Of a DNA stretch of 64,000 bases, positions 25,734 to 35,455 are shown one piece after another (the first letter of the stretch is position 1; each line of letters begins with the position of its first letter). Origin of the DNA: Antitrichia curtipendula (taxonomy: Eukaryota; Streptophyta; Bryopsida; Hypnales; Leucodontaceae); assembly GCA_951230915.1 (NCBI GenBank), contig OX579635.1, positions 18,104,001 through 18,168,000 on the forward strand, given 5' to 3'. A program made the position numbers and the translations under genes. Below the pieces are notes generated by a model. That model was not told where the DNA came from, searched no databases, and saw only the letters and a list, made by a program, of their open reading frames with translations.

Positions 25734-25997
25734 TTGCCTGCGCGCGGTGCAGTTCAGAAGTTCGGAAGCAAGATCCTGGTGCATGATTGTGGAGTAGTCG
25801 CCGTTGAACACGGTGAGGCCCTGCTGAAGAAGCTGAGAGGTAGGAATCCCGAACTGAAAGATTACTGGGATCCCGATTCCCAAATCAGAGTACCCAAGCC
25901 AGAAGAAATTCGCCGTAGAAAAGAGTCGACACCAACGTCGAATAAGCCACTTCTCGTGAGGTCGAGAAATGTTCGAGGTCGTGCTTCAACCTCATAG
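25734..25997 (+). CDS. possible small orphan coding exon
   Basis: An 87-codon open frame of clearly higher GC than its surroundings, rich in charged residues (GEALLKKLRGRNPELKDYWD and RVPKPEEIRRRKES). No in-frame ATG starts it; the frame opens at a TTG and is closed upstream by TGA at 25719. If real, it is a downstream exon, perhaps after the AG at 25750-25751. The DYWDPDSQ segment faintly recalls the DYW.PD motif of LEA_3-type small proteins, which is too weak to name it. It could equally be chance in a GC-rich patch. Confidence 0.3.
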   Translation: MPARGAVQKFGSKILVHDCGVVAVEHGEALLKKLRGRNPELKDYWDPDSQIRVPKPEEIRRRKESTPTSNKPLLVRSRNVRGRASTS

Positions 25998-26692
25998 TGT
26001 CTAAAAGTCCGGAATTGCAGGCAACCTCGCTTGAAGACAGACATACAGTATAACAATTTTTGGCTCTCGAACACGCCAATTTAACGAAATCGACGTTTGA
26101 CATTCTTTGTGTAAAAGGATATTTATAACAAAATGTCATGGTATTTTAAAGTTACCTCAGAAGGGAATTTTCATTGAATTGAACTAGCAAGTGAAGATTT
26201 ATAGTTGAGTCCGCGCGGCCTGAAAATGCCAGTCATGGAATGCGCCAAATTAAAGAAAGCGACGTTGATTTCGGTGTAAGCACTAAGCACTGAATTGATT
26301 GGGCCTTTTATGTATAAAATGTACATCCATACATTCAACTAATGAATTAGTCAGACCGGAACCAACCGCCAGGTTCACAGGTCACAGCGCTGAAGGAAGA
26401 TGGAAGTCCAGGAATCCATGTCAGAGTCTAAAAATTCATGCTCGACCATCTTCTCGTACCAAAATTGAATTCAAACAGCCCGGGAGCTAGCTACGATATG
26501 TAACGTATATAAATGTCTCCACAGAGCCACCCTACCTAGCTATCACTAAATTCGGAACCTAGTAAATCAATCAGCTCAGCTGCTTGATTGAATAATTGTG
26601 CTCCGGAGCTACCTCCACTGCTGTCGATTTGTATTAGCCGGGGTGCTCACCGAGCATACGAGACCTAGAAGTTCTTTTTTCGATCCGAGCAT
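25998..26692. other. spacer downstream of the GH9 gene
   Basis: No convincing gene. Short open frames (for example 26299-26490) show no recognisable motif. The part nearest 26692 may belong to the 3' untranslated region of the GH9 gene. Confidence 0.45.
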
Positions 26693-26805
26693 CTAGAAAT
26701 ACTATTTCCGGGATCCAGAAATACCGTTTCCAGGCTCTAGAAAAAATATTTCCAGGCTTTAGAAATACTGTAACTTCTCGGCTCTAGACAATCCGTTTCC
26801 CGGCT
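26693..26805. repeat. 22-bp tandem repeat overlapping the GH9 stop codon
   Basis: Five adjacent units on the plus strand: 26693-26714, 26715-26736, 26737-26758, 26759-26783 (25 bp) and 26784-26805, approximate consensus CTAGAAATACCGTTTCCAGG plus CT. The last unit contains the GH9 stop codon and the final six codons (GKRIV and neighbours). The array therefore looks like expansion of the gene's own 3' coding end into the 3' untranslated region. Confidence 0.8.
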
Positions 26806-29138
26806 GCTAACGCGGCGAAGACTCCGACCATGGGCGCATTGGTGTACGTCGTCGGCTCCATCTGCGCGTAGTTCCCTCGGTTGTCGTTAATGTTGTCCCC
26901 CCAGTCGGGTCCTCCGATGATCGCGCCCGTGGCTTGGTTGGGGTTGCCGTTCCAGGAGTTGAACCAGTTGAAGCCTTGCTTGCACTGAATCACTCCTCTG
27001 TACGCTTTGAGCGAAGGCAGGGACGCTGCTCGGTGGTGCACCCGAATGGGGTTCCGACCAAACCCGATCATGTACGACATGCCGCGAGAATTGGCGCCCA
27101 GAATGTAGTCCGTCTGGCGGCGAGCCTCGCCGTACAACTGCCCCGCCGTCACTCGCCGTCCCGAGCACGTGATGGTCTTCTTGTTCGTCGAGAGGTACTT
27201 GGCATAGACCGTGAGCAGGAACGAGGTGGAGGCGACGTACTGCAAGTTGATGTTGCCGTCGAAGTAGAGCAATCCGCCCTTGGTGCGACCCACGGAGGAG
27301 GAGGGGCTCACGGATTTGGGAAGCACGCTGCAGATGAACTGGTCCGCGCGGTCCTTCCACGCTTGGTAGGCGTATTGGCCTGTCATGACTCTCTGTAACA
27401 AACACGAACTTATCACGATGAGTCTGAGAGCTCATGCACCATCAATTCCAGTGCCAGAGACGAAGTCGAAAAGCCAGGAGTTTCTTAAGAACAAGAAGAA
27501 GCGTATATGGCATCAGGTTTCATTAATTACTTAGTTGAATTATTAAGAAGTTGAAATAGCGATTAGTACTCTTTCCGAGAATTATGTCTTGCACGCAACC
27601 AACACATGCAATGTTCTACACTTAATCTAGTGCTATAAAATGTTCCCCTCATTGAAATTGCAAAATTTTCCGTGCTATACTTCTTCGAATAGGACGTGTT
27701 AAAACCATGAACTATTTTTTAAAACAAAACGACGCTATGTTCTTCACTTAGTCGACAGATATTAAACGGTTCCCATTGACATTACGTTTTCAAAGATATA
27801 AATTCTGGGCTTAAAGTGAAGAGCGTGAATCCATGGGTTAATTTGAGGCAGGGCTTACTTGTGCGACGAGAATCTGAGCGCCGACCATTTTGTCGTCCCA
27901 GTTGAGGGATCGTCGGACTTGGGTAGCGCCCCCCAGAGCGTACGCATTTTTGGCAAGGAACTGGCTGTACCAGGCATTCCCTGTGGCTGCAGACAACCAC
28001 GCCGCTCCCCAGAGGAGCTCATCATTGAACCCAGAGTAGGAGCAGTAGAACGGACACACAACCCCAGCCATGCTATCACTATACTTCCCTCGGTAGTTGT
28101 TGGCGAAGTTGAAGAGCTGTTCCGCACTTCGGAGCAGTCGCGCGGAATACGCGCGGTCCACCCCGCGGAAGGCAATGGACGCGGCCGCGAGCGCGGCGGC
28201 AGTCTCCGCGGCGACGTCGGAGCCGTGACGGGAGGTGTCGATCTTGAAACCAGGGCGCGGCGTCGTCATGTCCTCGGGTCGTTGCCAGCAGTCGTGGTCG
28301 CTCCAGGGGTTGCCCACTTGCACCCACAGCTCGTTGGGGCCCTTGTGCGCCTTGAGGAAGTAGTCGGTGCCCCAGCGGAGCGCATTCAGAGCGTTCCCAA
28401 ACTGGCCGGTCTTGCGAAGCTCCGGGTAAAATTCAGCGATGCTCCACGCCATCATCGTCATGGAATAAGCCATTGGCAGTCCGAACTTCATGTTGTCTCC
28501 GGCGTCGTAGTATCCTCCTGACAAGTCAACCTGCACACCAGGAAGCAGAACGCATGCCTGTTTAGTTTACCGACACGATTTATTCCCAGTAACTGAAAAC
28601 TTCTAGTGGGTACCATACAGTGTAGATTTGATACTTTACAGTATTTACCAATATTTCGCCGTATCCCTGATATCATCTCTAAGCAAATGTACGTATGTGC
28701 TAGTCAGTAACCCTTGAACGTCACAGCTAGCCCAGCCTCAGTATATTTTCTAAAAAGGTGACGTTTTTAAGGGTTACAAGATGCTCCCTTAGCAGGCAAC
28801 CAAACAAATACAGTGAAATGAACACGGCGCCCAGATCTCATGACACTATCCATCTTTTCAGAAGTTGCAGATCTTATACATGCAATGTGAGAGGGAAGGT
28901 ATACTGAACTAGTACATACCCCATTGGATCGGCCATCATTCAAGCCCGAGTTTCCCCTCCATCGCAGGCGCTGCCAGTTCGGCAACCTCCCGGACCGCTG
29001 CAGGTCGTAGAACAGGATGCTCTTGTCGAGGGCGCTCGAGTATTGCCCGGTGGTGAATGCCAGTGTCAGGGAAACCAAACTGGCCCACAGCAGCGCCAAC
29101 ACAGGTAGCATATGCACGGTCTTCATGGAGCCGCCCAT
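26784..29138 (-). CDS. secreted endo-1,4-beta-glucanase, glycosyl hydrolase family 9
   Basis: Encodes a complete 499-residue GH9 enzyme that hydrolyses internal beta-1,4-glucan links in the cell wall. Three exons: 29138-28920, 28530-27859, 27392-26784; both introns are GT-AG and in frame. Residues 1-27 form a signal peptide (MLPVLALLWASLVSLTLA core), with no membrane anchor as in KORRIGAN and no C-terminal carbohydrate-binding module, so it is a class-B secreted form. Conserved features: YSSALDKSILFYDLQRSGRL at the N terminus; SGGYYDAGDNMKFG with Asp82 and Asp85 (catalytic base region); NPIRVHHRAAS with His416-417; and the NDNRGNYAQMEPTTYTNAP signature with Asp467 and Glu476 (acid). All key residues are intact, so activity is expected. 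Exons are markedly GC-rich against AT-rich introns. The stop codon lies in a 22-bp tandem repeat. Confidence 0.95.
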
Positions 29139-29913
29139 TTCACAAACTCACACCACCACCCCTCGCGATCGATCGATAACTATGATAGAATCAATCCCTT
29201 CAACAAACAAACTGCATAGCGCCTCAATGCTCGCACATCCAGGAACTAGCCTGACTTACAGTCGACACACGGTTACAAACGAACTTGCTGATCAGGGACT
29301 GATCAGAATCTGGAAAGTGGTCCCCTTCACCTCGTACTGTTCGGAGCTCGATCGGTGATGTGCAGCTGTTGTGGGGAAAGCTAGCTGGCTAGCAAGAGTA
29401 TATACTGCGATCTGTCACTCCCAAGTTGGCAGTTGAATGGGGGAAGTCCCCTGTTGTTCGGGGTGGCGCGCCCTAGTTGGTCAAATGCAGCGAGGATTGT
29501 GTTGATGGAGAAGGCGACGCTTTCCCCGCGGCTAGCCTGAAATCACGGAAACCGGCAATTGGACTCCTGGAGTTTTGTCGCATGACTCCCGTCCTGTGCA
29601 GTTTGGACGGACTTTACGGTACTCTCGGGAATCATTTCTAATCGATGTGGTCTCCAGTAGTTTCGTTTCCCCCGTTGACATACTGAGGAGTTGACCTTAA
29701 CGCCGACCTCGATCGTTTCTGTAGGACACGGAGGTTTGCACTCTGCCAGGTTGCCGAACTCAACGTCAATTATGTTAAATTTGGAGTGATTCTGGCGCCA
29801 AAAATTGTGACTCAGATCTACGCAAACAAAAGCTCTAAAAACTAGGGCAGTTTTCAAATTACTTTTCAAGCCGCACTTCCTGAAAGTGTCAAAGTTGTGT
29901 GGAATACGTGGGC
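29139..29913. other. GH9 5' flank
   Basis: Moderate GC, no gene accepted. An open frame on the minus strand running from 29983 to 29543 covers part of it, but that frame includes a transposon end and shows no family motif. Confidence 0.4.
29396..29405 (-). promoter_or_regulatory. candidate TATA box of GH9 gene
   Basis: The minus strand reads AGTATATACT about 260 bases upstream of the start codon. It is the only TATA-like match noticed in the 29139-29540 flank. This would put the transcription start near 29370. Assignment is by position only. Confidence 0.4.
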
Positions 29914-30122
29914 CGGGGTGGATTGACCCCCTCGCTCGGCCCTGCGGGCAAACCCTGTTTTTTACACATGATTTTTTTTTCAAATTTTGAATTCATATTT
30001 GCGATCATAGACCCCAAATTTGATGAATGAAGTCAAGGATATACCCTGGAACGGCCCAAAATAGGGGGCTTTTTTTTACATGCACCCCTGGTAAGGCTGA
30101 GCAAGGGGGTCAATCCACCCCG
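29914..30122. mobile_element. 209-bp TIR element
   Basis: A 28-bp terminal inverted repeat with two mismatches: the left arm begins CGGGGTGGATTGACCCCC at 29914, and the right arm is its complement ending at 30122. The interior is AT-rich. No target duplication is visible at these borders, so the superfamily is open. The terminal GGGGTGG...CCCC motif is itself partly self-complementary. Confidence 0.65.
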
Positions 30123-30642
30123 ATCCATTGTAGGTCAGTTTTGGAAATAAATAGAGAAAACTTGGATCGTGTCTAAAATGTTGAAAATTGTTACAACTAT
30201 TTTCTGAAAATTAAAAAAAAAAATTCATTGTTGCTTATTATGAATATCCAAAAAATTATTCTTGAAAAAATTTAGAAAAAAGAACAAAGTTGCACATGAA
30301 TAGAAAAAATCAATCCAAAATTGGGAGTGTTGAAAAAGTATAAAGAGCAAAGTACCAAAATTCAGGAAAAAAAAATCAGGTTGCCAAGTTGTCTAAATTC
30401 CAAAATTAAACTAATTCGGCACCAAGGTGCCAAAGCTGACTTGAGTGTATGATATGCAAGTTTAAAGAAATTGACCCATTTCTAGGTGCTATGCTTTTTT
30501 TTTTCTTTGTAGGTAGTTGGTTTATTACCAATATTTTATGCTAAGTAAAAGGAAAAACACTTATAATATAGTAAAGACGGGAGCCCGAGTTGCAATGCAA
30601 TTGTAGAATTAATAATATGGGGAATTTATTTAAAATGGTGGT

Positions 30643-31375
30643 GGGTGAATGCAAGAAAGACTAGTACTATTTTTTGTCACATTTAACGTGTCGGACTTGT
30701 TATCGGCTATAACTTTTGAAGAATGAATCCAATTAGCTTGAAATTTTTTTTGAAGATGGCTAACCTGATCTTGTTTAGATTCCTTATTTTTCAAAAATAT
30801 TTAAAAATCATTTTATATTTAAATTTCAATTTGGCTAATTTGTCACACTTTGCAGTTTAGGGGTTTTTAGTACTGGGGAGTATCCAAACTTAATGATCTA
30901 GATCTGAAATTTCTATGGTCTATTCCCATAGTAGGAACTCATGTATCTACCAAAGGAAATTTAAAAATATTTTATTTTATGCCCTCCACATACGTGCAAA
31001 CAGGGCTCCCTTGCGCGCGCAGTTCTGAACATTCAAAATTGTTTCAAGATCATTTTTTTGGTGAAATGTCTTTCCTATAAAGTCTTCCCAAATGGACAAT
31101 TTTTAGTTTCCTTAAAAATTGTTTTTTCTATTTTTTACAAATTAAAATGTGAAAGTACCTATTTTCATGAGATTTTGCACTTTTTCAGTTCTCCTACTTA
31201 GAGAATTTTTTTATGCTTTTCCTTCATAGGGTAACTTCTTCTTAAAGGTGTATACATTGAACATATTTTTCAGATTTTCTTAAAAAAAAAATTCTAATTA
31301 AACAGTACTCCCCAAAAAATCAGCAGTACTGTGGAAAACGCTACGCAAAGTGGACGGTCTTTCTTGCATTCACCC
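30643..31375. mobile_element. 733-bp TIR element with possible 4-bp duplication
   Basis: A 19-bp perfect terminal inverted repeat, GGGTGAATGCAAGAAAGAC, at 30643-30661 with its complement at 31357-31375. It is flanked on both sides by TGGT (30639-30642 and 31376-31379). The interior is AT-rich and non-coding. The 4-bp direct repeat could be chance; if real, it differs from the TTAA family in both target and ends. Confidence 0.65.
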
Positions 31376-33000
31376 TGGTATTCTGTGTGCCTTTCAAAGA
31401 CCGCCTAGTCTGAACCGTCAATTGTGAAAGTTTCATCTAGGACAGATATATATATTTCAAAAATCTAGGATTGGTATAGATTTCAGACTACTTGGTCTGA
31501 ACTGTAAAAACTGTCAAAGTAGCGGAATAGCATCATTTTAACGAAATTGCCAAATAATTAATTTATGCTAGTATCTATAGTTGAAACAATTATTTATTAT
31601 GGCCTTAATTATTTATCACAAGTAAATACTATTCAATGTCAATTGTAGCAATTATGGTATTATAGCATTTGTGGTATGCAAAGATGACATTCTTAAATTA
31701 GTCATGGTAATTTTTACACAAGGCAATTTTTCACCTATACTAAATTTTTTTTGGATGGCTGAAATTGTGACAATGGATCATGATAGATGCACTTGATGTA
31801 ATAGATATGGATGATTGTTTGTTTTAAATGATTGCAAAAATGAAAGGTTGATTTTTTAGCATTTGATCTAGTATTCACTAGGACTTTTTTTTCTATTTTT
31901 GAAGAAGTGCCAAAGAGGTGATATAAAATGTTATAGTGGTGCTCCAAATTTTAACATTCATCCACATATTGGATAGAAAATATCACATTAGCACATATCA
32001 CATGTCTATAACTTGATTTTCATCCAAATTTGGCAATTTCATCCAATTGATCCAAGTGTTTATTTTAATTAAATTTTTTTTGGTGATTTCATCCAAGTTT
32101 TTTAGCATTTTTGTGAACTTCTTTTAGCCAGATTATTTTTCCTAGTGCAATTTGGTACCAAAAGCCAAAAAATGAAGCCTTGAAACTCATTATACTATGA
32201 CTTTTTGGAATAAAATATTTTAAAATGAAAAAAATAAATAAAGATAATATAACACTAAAAATAACATATCACCAAAATTTGAGGCCTTAAAAAATATAGG
32301 TCAAAAGTTATTCACAAAATAGAATGATTAAAATTTTAAAGAAAATAGATACTTTGACATTCTAATCTGTAAAAATTAGAAAAAAAAACTAAAAATTGAA
32401 CATTTGGAAGGACTTCATGGTAAAGAGATTTCACCAAAAAATTGATTGTGAAACCTTCTTTGACCATGTCTATGTAAACGTCGCACTAAAAACATGGAGC
32501 ATTTTTTCAGATTTTACCATGTTTTTGTCACGTCAATCTTGACAGATTTTCTTGGACATCGACAAGGACATACATGACGTTAGAAAAAATGTATCTACAT
32601 GACTACATGTTTTTTAGCTTGTCCAAAAAAACACGTGTTTCTTAAAGTGGTGCATTGTTACAATCAAAGGTTCAATCACATCTAAAGGATTTTGGATCTT
32701 TTTCCATTGATGTGTCATGGGTGTGACTTTTGAGTCTCTAGGAGGGAGGAAGGTGGGAGAGTAAAAGCAAACCAATAGCCAAAGAAAAAAATCTTTAAAA
32801 GAAAAGGTGGTGTTGTGGTAATGCCTTAGTTCAAGTGAAAACATAGTTACATTAAACTACTAGAAGACATGCTCATGTAGACTAAACTTTAAGATTCATA
32901 CTTGGTATGATTAAGTTGTATAATGAATTAAACCAAATGTTCATGAGTCTTATAGAATTTTAGTGTTTTCTAGCTTAGGAGTTTTGAGAGTTGACCGTTA
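31376..33000. other. AT-rich intergenic stretch, no gene seen
   Basis: No exon, RNA gene or terminal repeat recognised. Short open frames on the minus strand (31735-31947, 32614-32844) lack motifs. Confidence 0.55.
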
Positions 33001-33935
33001 TAATCTCCGTCTCACTTTGCAAATTCAAGCCACTGGCTCCACTGCAAACTGAAATTCATGCATTCTTCTCGGAAACAAGCGGATCTTACAAAGGTCAGCA
33101 CTTCGTTTCGTAAAGGCAACTCGCAAAACAGTTTCTCACGTACGTAATTAATAACTTGGAGAATAGCGTGGCCATGCCAGCACCAAGTGAGTCCACCAAG
33201 AGCTTACACAAGTTCCTCCTTTCTCTTTCACTTTTGTTTATGACACCCGCTTAAATTTCAAACTCACTTGAACATTTCATTTTTCACAGTAATTAAAGAC
33301 ATTCCCGCCTGCGTGGTGTACCCGTGATGTGCTCGTGAATAGCTGAGCAGGAGGATCCAAGGCATGAAATCGTCTTAGTTACAGTACTTTGTAATTCAGT
33401 ATTATCCTTGCCAATATATAATTTTCTCTGACATAACTTACGAACAGTAGAAGAGAATGCTCGGAAAGGCGGGGGCTTCTGTGAACTGGACAGCAGACCC
33501 CGGCCATCTGGAGTGCTCAGTTCCAGGTGAATTCGGGGTCCAATTCCCCACATGGCACACGCCCAAGGTCCGTAACTGAGTTCTACAGCGGTATATTTAG
33601 CTGAATACGAGGAAAGTCAGAAGTTGATGAGGCCATCAGGGAAATCCGGTGCAGTGGCTGTGTGGCATGGCGCCGTAACACCGAAAGTGGGTGCAGCCCT
33701 AATCATACAGGATTCCCAAACTACAGTTGCCAGAACTTCGTTTCAAAATAAGCCGGGCTCGCAACCTCGCAAGGACTTGCAACTGTTTCGGTAACTTCTT
33801 TGCAACCCATTCAGAGACGCGGTTACAATAGAAGTCTTCATTGGCAGCTTTCGGAGGTGCGCAGTTGATGTGATCGACAAAAGCCCATCGTCAAGGCGCT
33901 GGGAAGGTGGGCTGTGCTAAAACTGCTCCCATTCG
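33001..33935. other. higher-GC patch without recognised gene
   Basis: Base composition resembles the genic regions rather than the surrounding repeats, but no frame gives a recognisable product or a convincing exon pattern. It may be an untranslated exon, a non-coding RNA or a gene relic. Confidence 0.35.
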
Positions 33936-34018
33936 AAACTCAAATATGTATCTCCGTGTCACAGGATGCGTTTACATTCTAAATGCATCCTCTAACATGG
34001 AGGTACATATTTGAGTTT
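33936..34018. repeat. compact 83-nt hairpin-forming inverted repeat
   Basis: Arms of about 38 nt (left begins AAACTCAAATATGTATCTCC; the right is the complement, ending near 34018) pair with about six mismatches around a loop of roughly six bases. Size and mismatch pattern are compatible with a small-RNA precursor or a tiny foldback element. Nothing in the sequence shows transcription. Confidence 0.6.
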
Positions 34019-34245
34019 TCTTACTGAACATTTCAGGTTGGGGACGATAATAGAGCACCCCCCAATTATATCTTCAGAAACTCAATGTAATAAAATGATT
34101 CAATGAGAGTCCAAAAAATACTAATAAAAGTGGGTTGGATGTTATTTTGTCTTTAATGGGAAATTGACTGAAGAATGTTTTAGAGACATATAACTGCTCT
34201 GAAAATATGGATCACCTAAGCTACGCAATGAAAAATGCACCTTAA

Positions 34246-34825
34246 CCCCTAAAACCCCGAGGGTGTTTTCTGCCAAAAAACACTCAAAACTACCACTTTT
34301 GTTGTATTCACTTAAGGAAACCAATTTTTTTGTTTTTTTGGAAATTTAACCGTAGGATCTTGTACTTAACTTGTCTGAGATCATGTAGTAAAAATTTCAT
34401 CAAATTTGACCGTACAGAATGGAAGATATTAGCATTCAAAGTTGAACAAAAAGTTTTTTTTCAAGAAGATGCTTAAATTGCCCGAAAAATTAAGATTGTC
34501 CATAACTTTCTCATCCCTAGTCCAAATAGAATGAATCAAATCTTCACGTATAGGTAAAAACATAATATTTTAGGGAAAAAATTCAAAAAAAATAATTTTG
34601 ACTTTTTGTAATTTTTTTTGGGCTGCCCGCCAGTCTCTATTTCTTGCTCATTGTGCCATAACTTTTTCATCCGGCATCCGATTGAAACAAAAATTATATA
34701 TCCACAAAGCTCTTGCAAAGGTACACAACCTCAAAAAATCTCAAAAAAATTCACTTCAAATTGAGACAATAGGAACCTACCCGGATCCAAATTGTCCCCC
34801 AAGGGGACATGCGGGGTTTTAGGGG
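34246..34825. mobile_element. TTAA-flanked short element TT14 (580 bp)
   Basis: TTAA at 34242-34245 and 34826-34829. Left end CCCCTAAAACCCCGAGGG; right end, reverse-complemented, CCCCTAAAACCCCGCATG, a 14-bp perfect terminal inverted repeat. The interior is a shortened version of TT12 and retains TTGACCGTACAGAATGGAAG and GGGCTGCCCGCCAGTC. The right TTAA is shared with the next element. Confidence 0.82.
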
Positions 34826-34829
34826 TTAA

Positions 34830-35451
34830 TCCCTAAAGGATGACGGTATATTTCAAAATTTCATAACTAAAAGATGAAATTTCATCAGCTGCTCTAACTA
34901 CTCGAAAAACATTGGGCAACATAACACTTGGGGGGTACCAAATCAGGAAGAAAATTACATTGCTACATCTCAAACTTAAGGAAGGACGATTTTTTAACAG
35001 ATATCGTACTGATTCAGTGGCTTCATACCTGCGTACTATAATCGTACATATTACGTGTATTTGGATACACTGAATCAGTGCCAAAACAATGAATATCAAT
35101 AACGTATGATTCTTGTACTATTATCAGTATAGTTTAGGTGCATTTTGGATATCACATTTGTATAATTAAAGTACATCAATCGTACGCTTTTGGAAAACTT
35201 TTTAATGACACTGATTCAGTGCGTCTAAATACACGTAATATGTACAATTATAGTACGCAGGTATGAAGCCACTGAATCAGTACGATCATCGTACGCAAGT
35301 ATGCAACCTCCAAGTTTGAGATGTAAGAAGAAAGTACATGTTCACACTTTATGTAAAATTTTCAAAAAGATTCATTCAAAATTGACTTTGTAGGAACTTA
35401 TCTGAATTTTCAAAATTTTGGTAATTCAACAAACGTTTGGTCTTTTAGGGG
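34830..35451. mobile_element. TTAA-flanked short element TT15 (622 bp)
   Basis: TTAA at 34826-34829, shared with TT14, and at 35452-35455. Left end TCCCTAAAGGATGACGG; right end, reverse-complemented, CCCCTAAAAGACCAAACG. The core carries a separate 76-bp inverted repeat (35005-35080 and 35209-35284, four mismatches) whose ends are CACTGA(A/T)TCAGT palindromes. Non-coding. Confidence 0.78.
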
Positions 35452-35455
35452 TTAA

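Noticed and set aside
27859..28521. 220-codon plus-strand open frame opposite GH9 exon 2
   Set aside because: Antisense shadow of a GC-rich exon. The minus strand encodes all GH9 motifs.
29543..29983. 146-codon minus-strand open frame
   Set aside because: Runs through one end of the 209-bp TIR element and has no recognisable domain. Likely chance.
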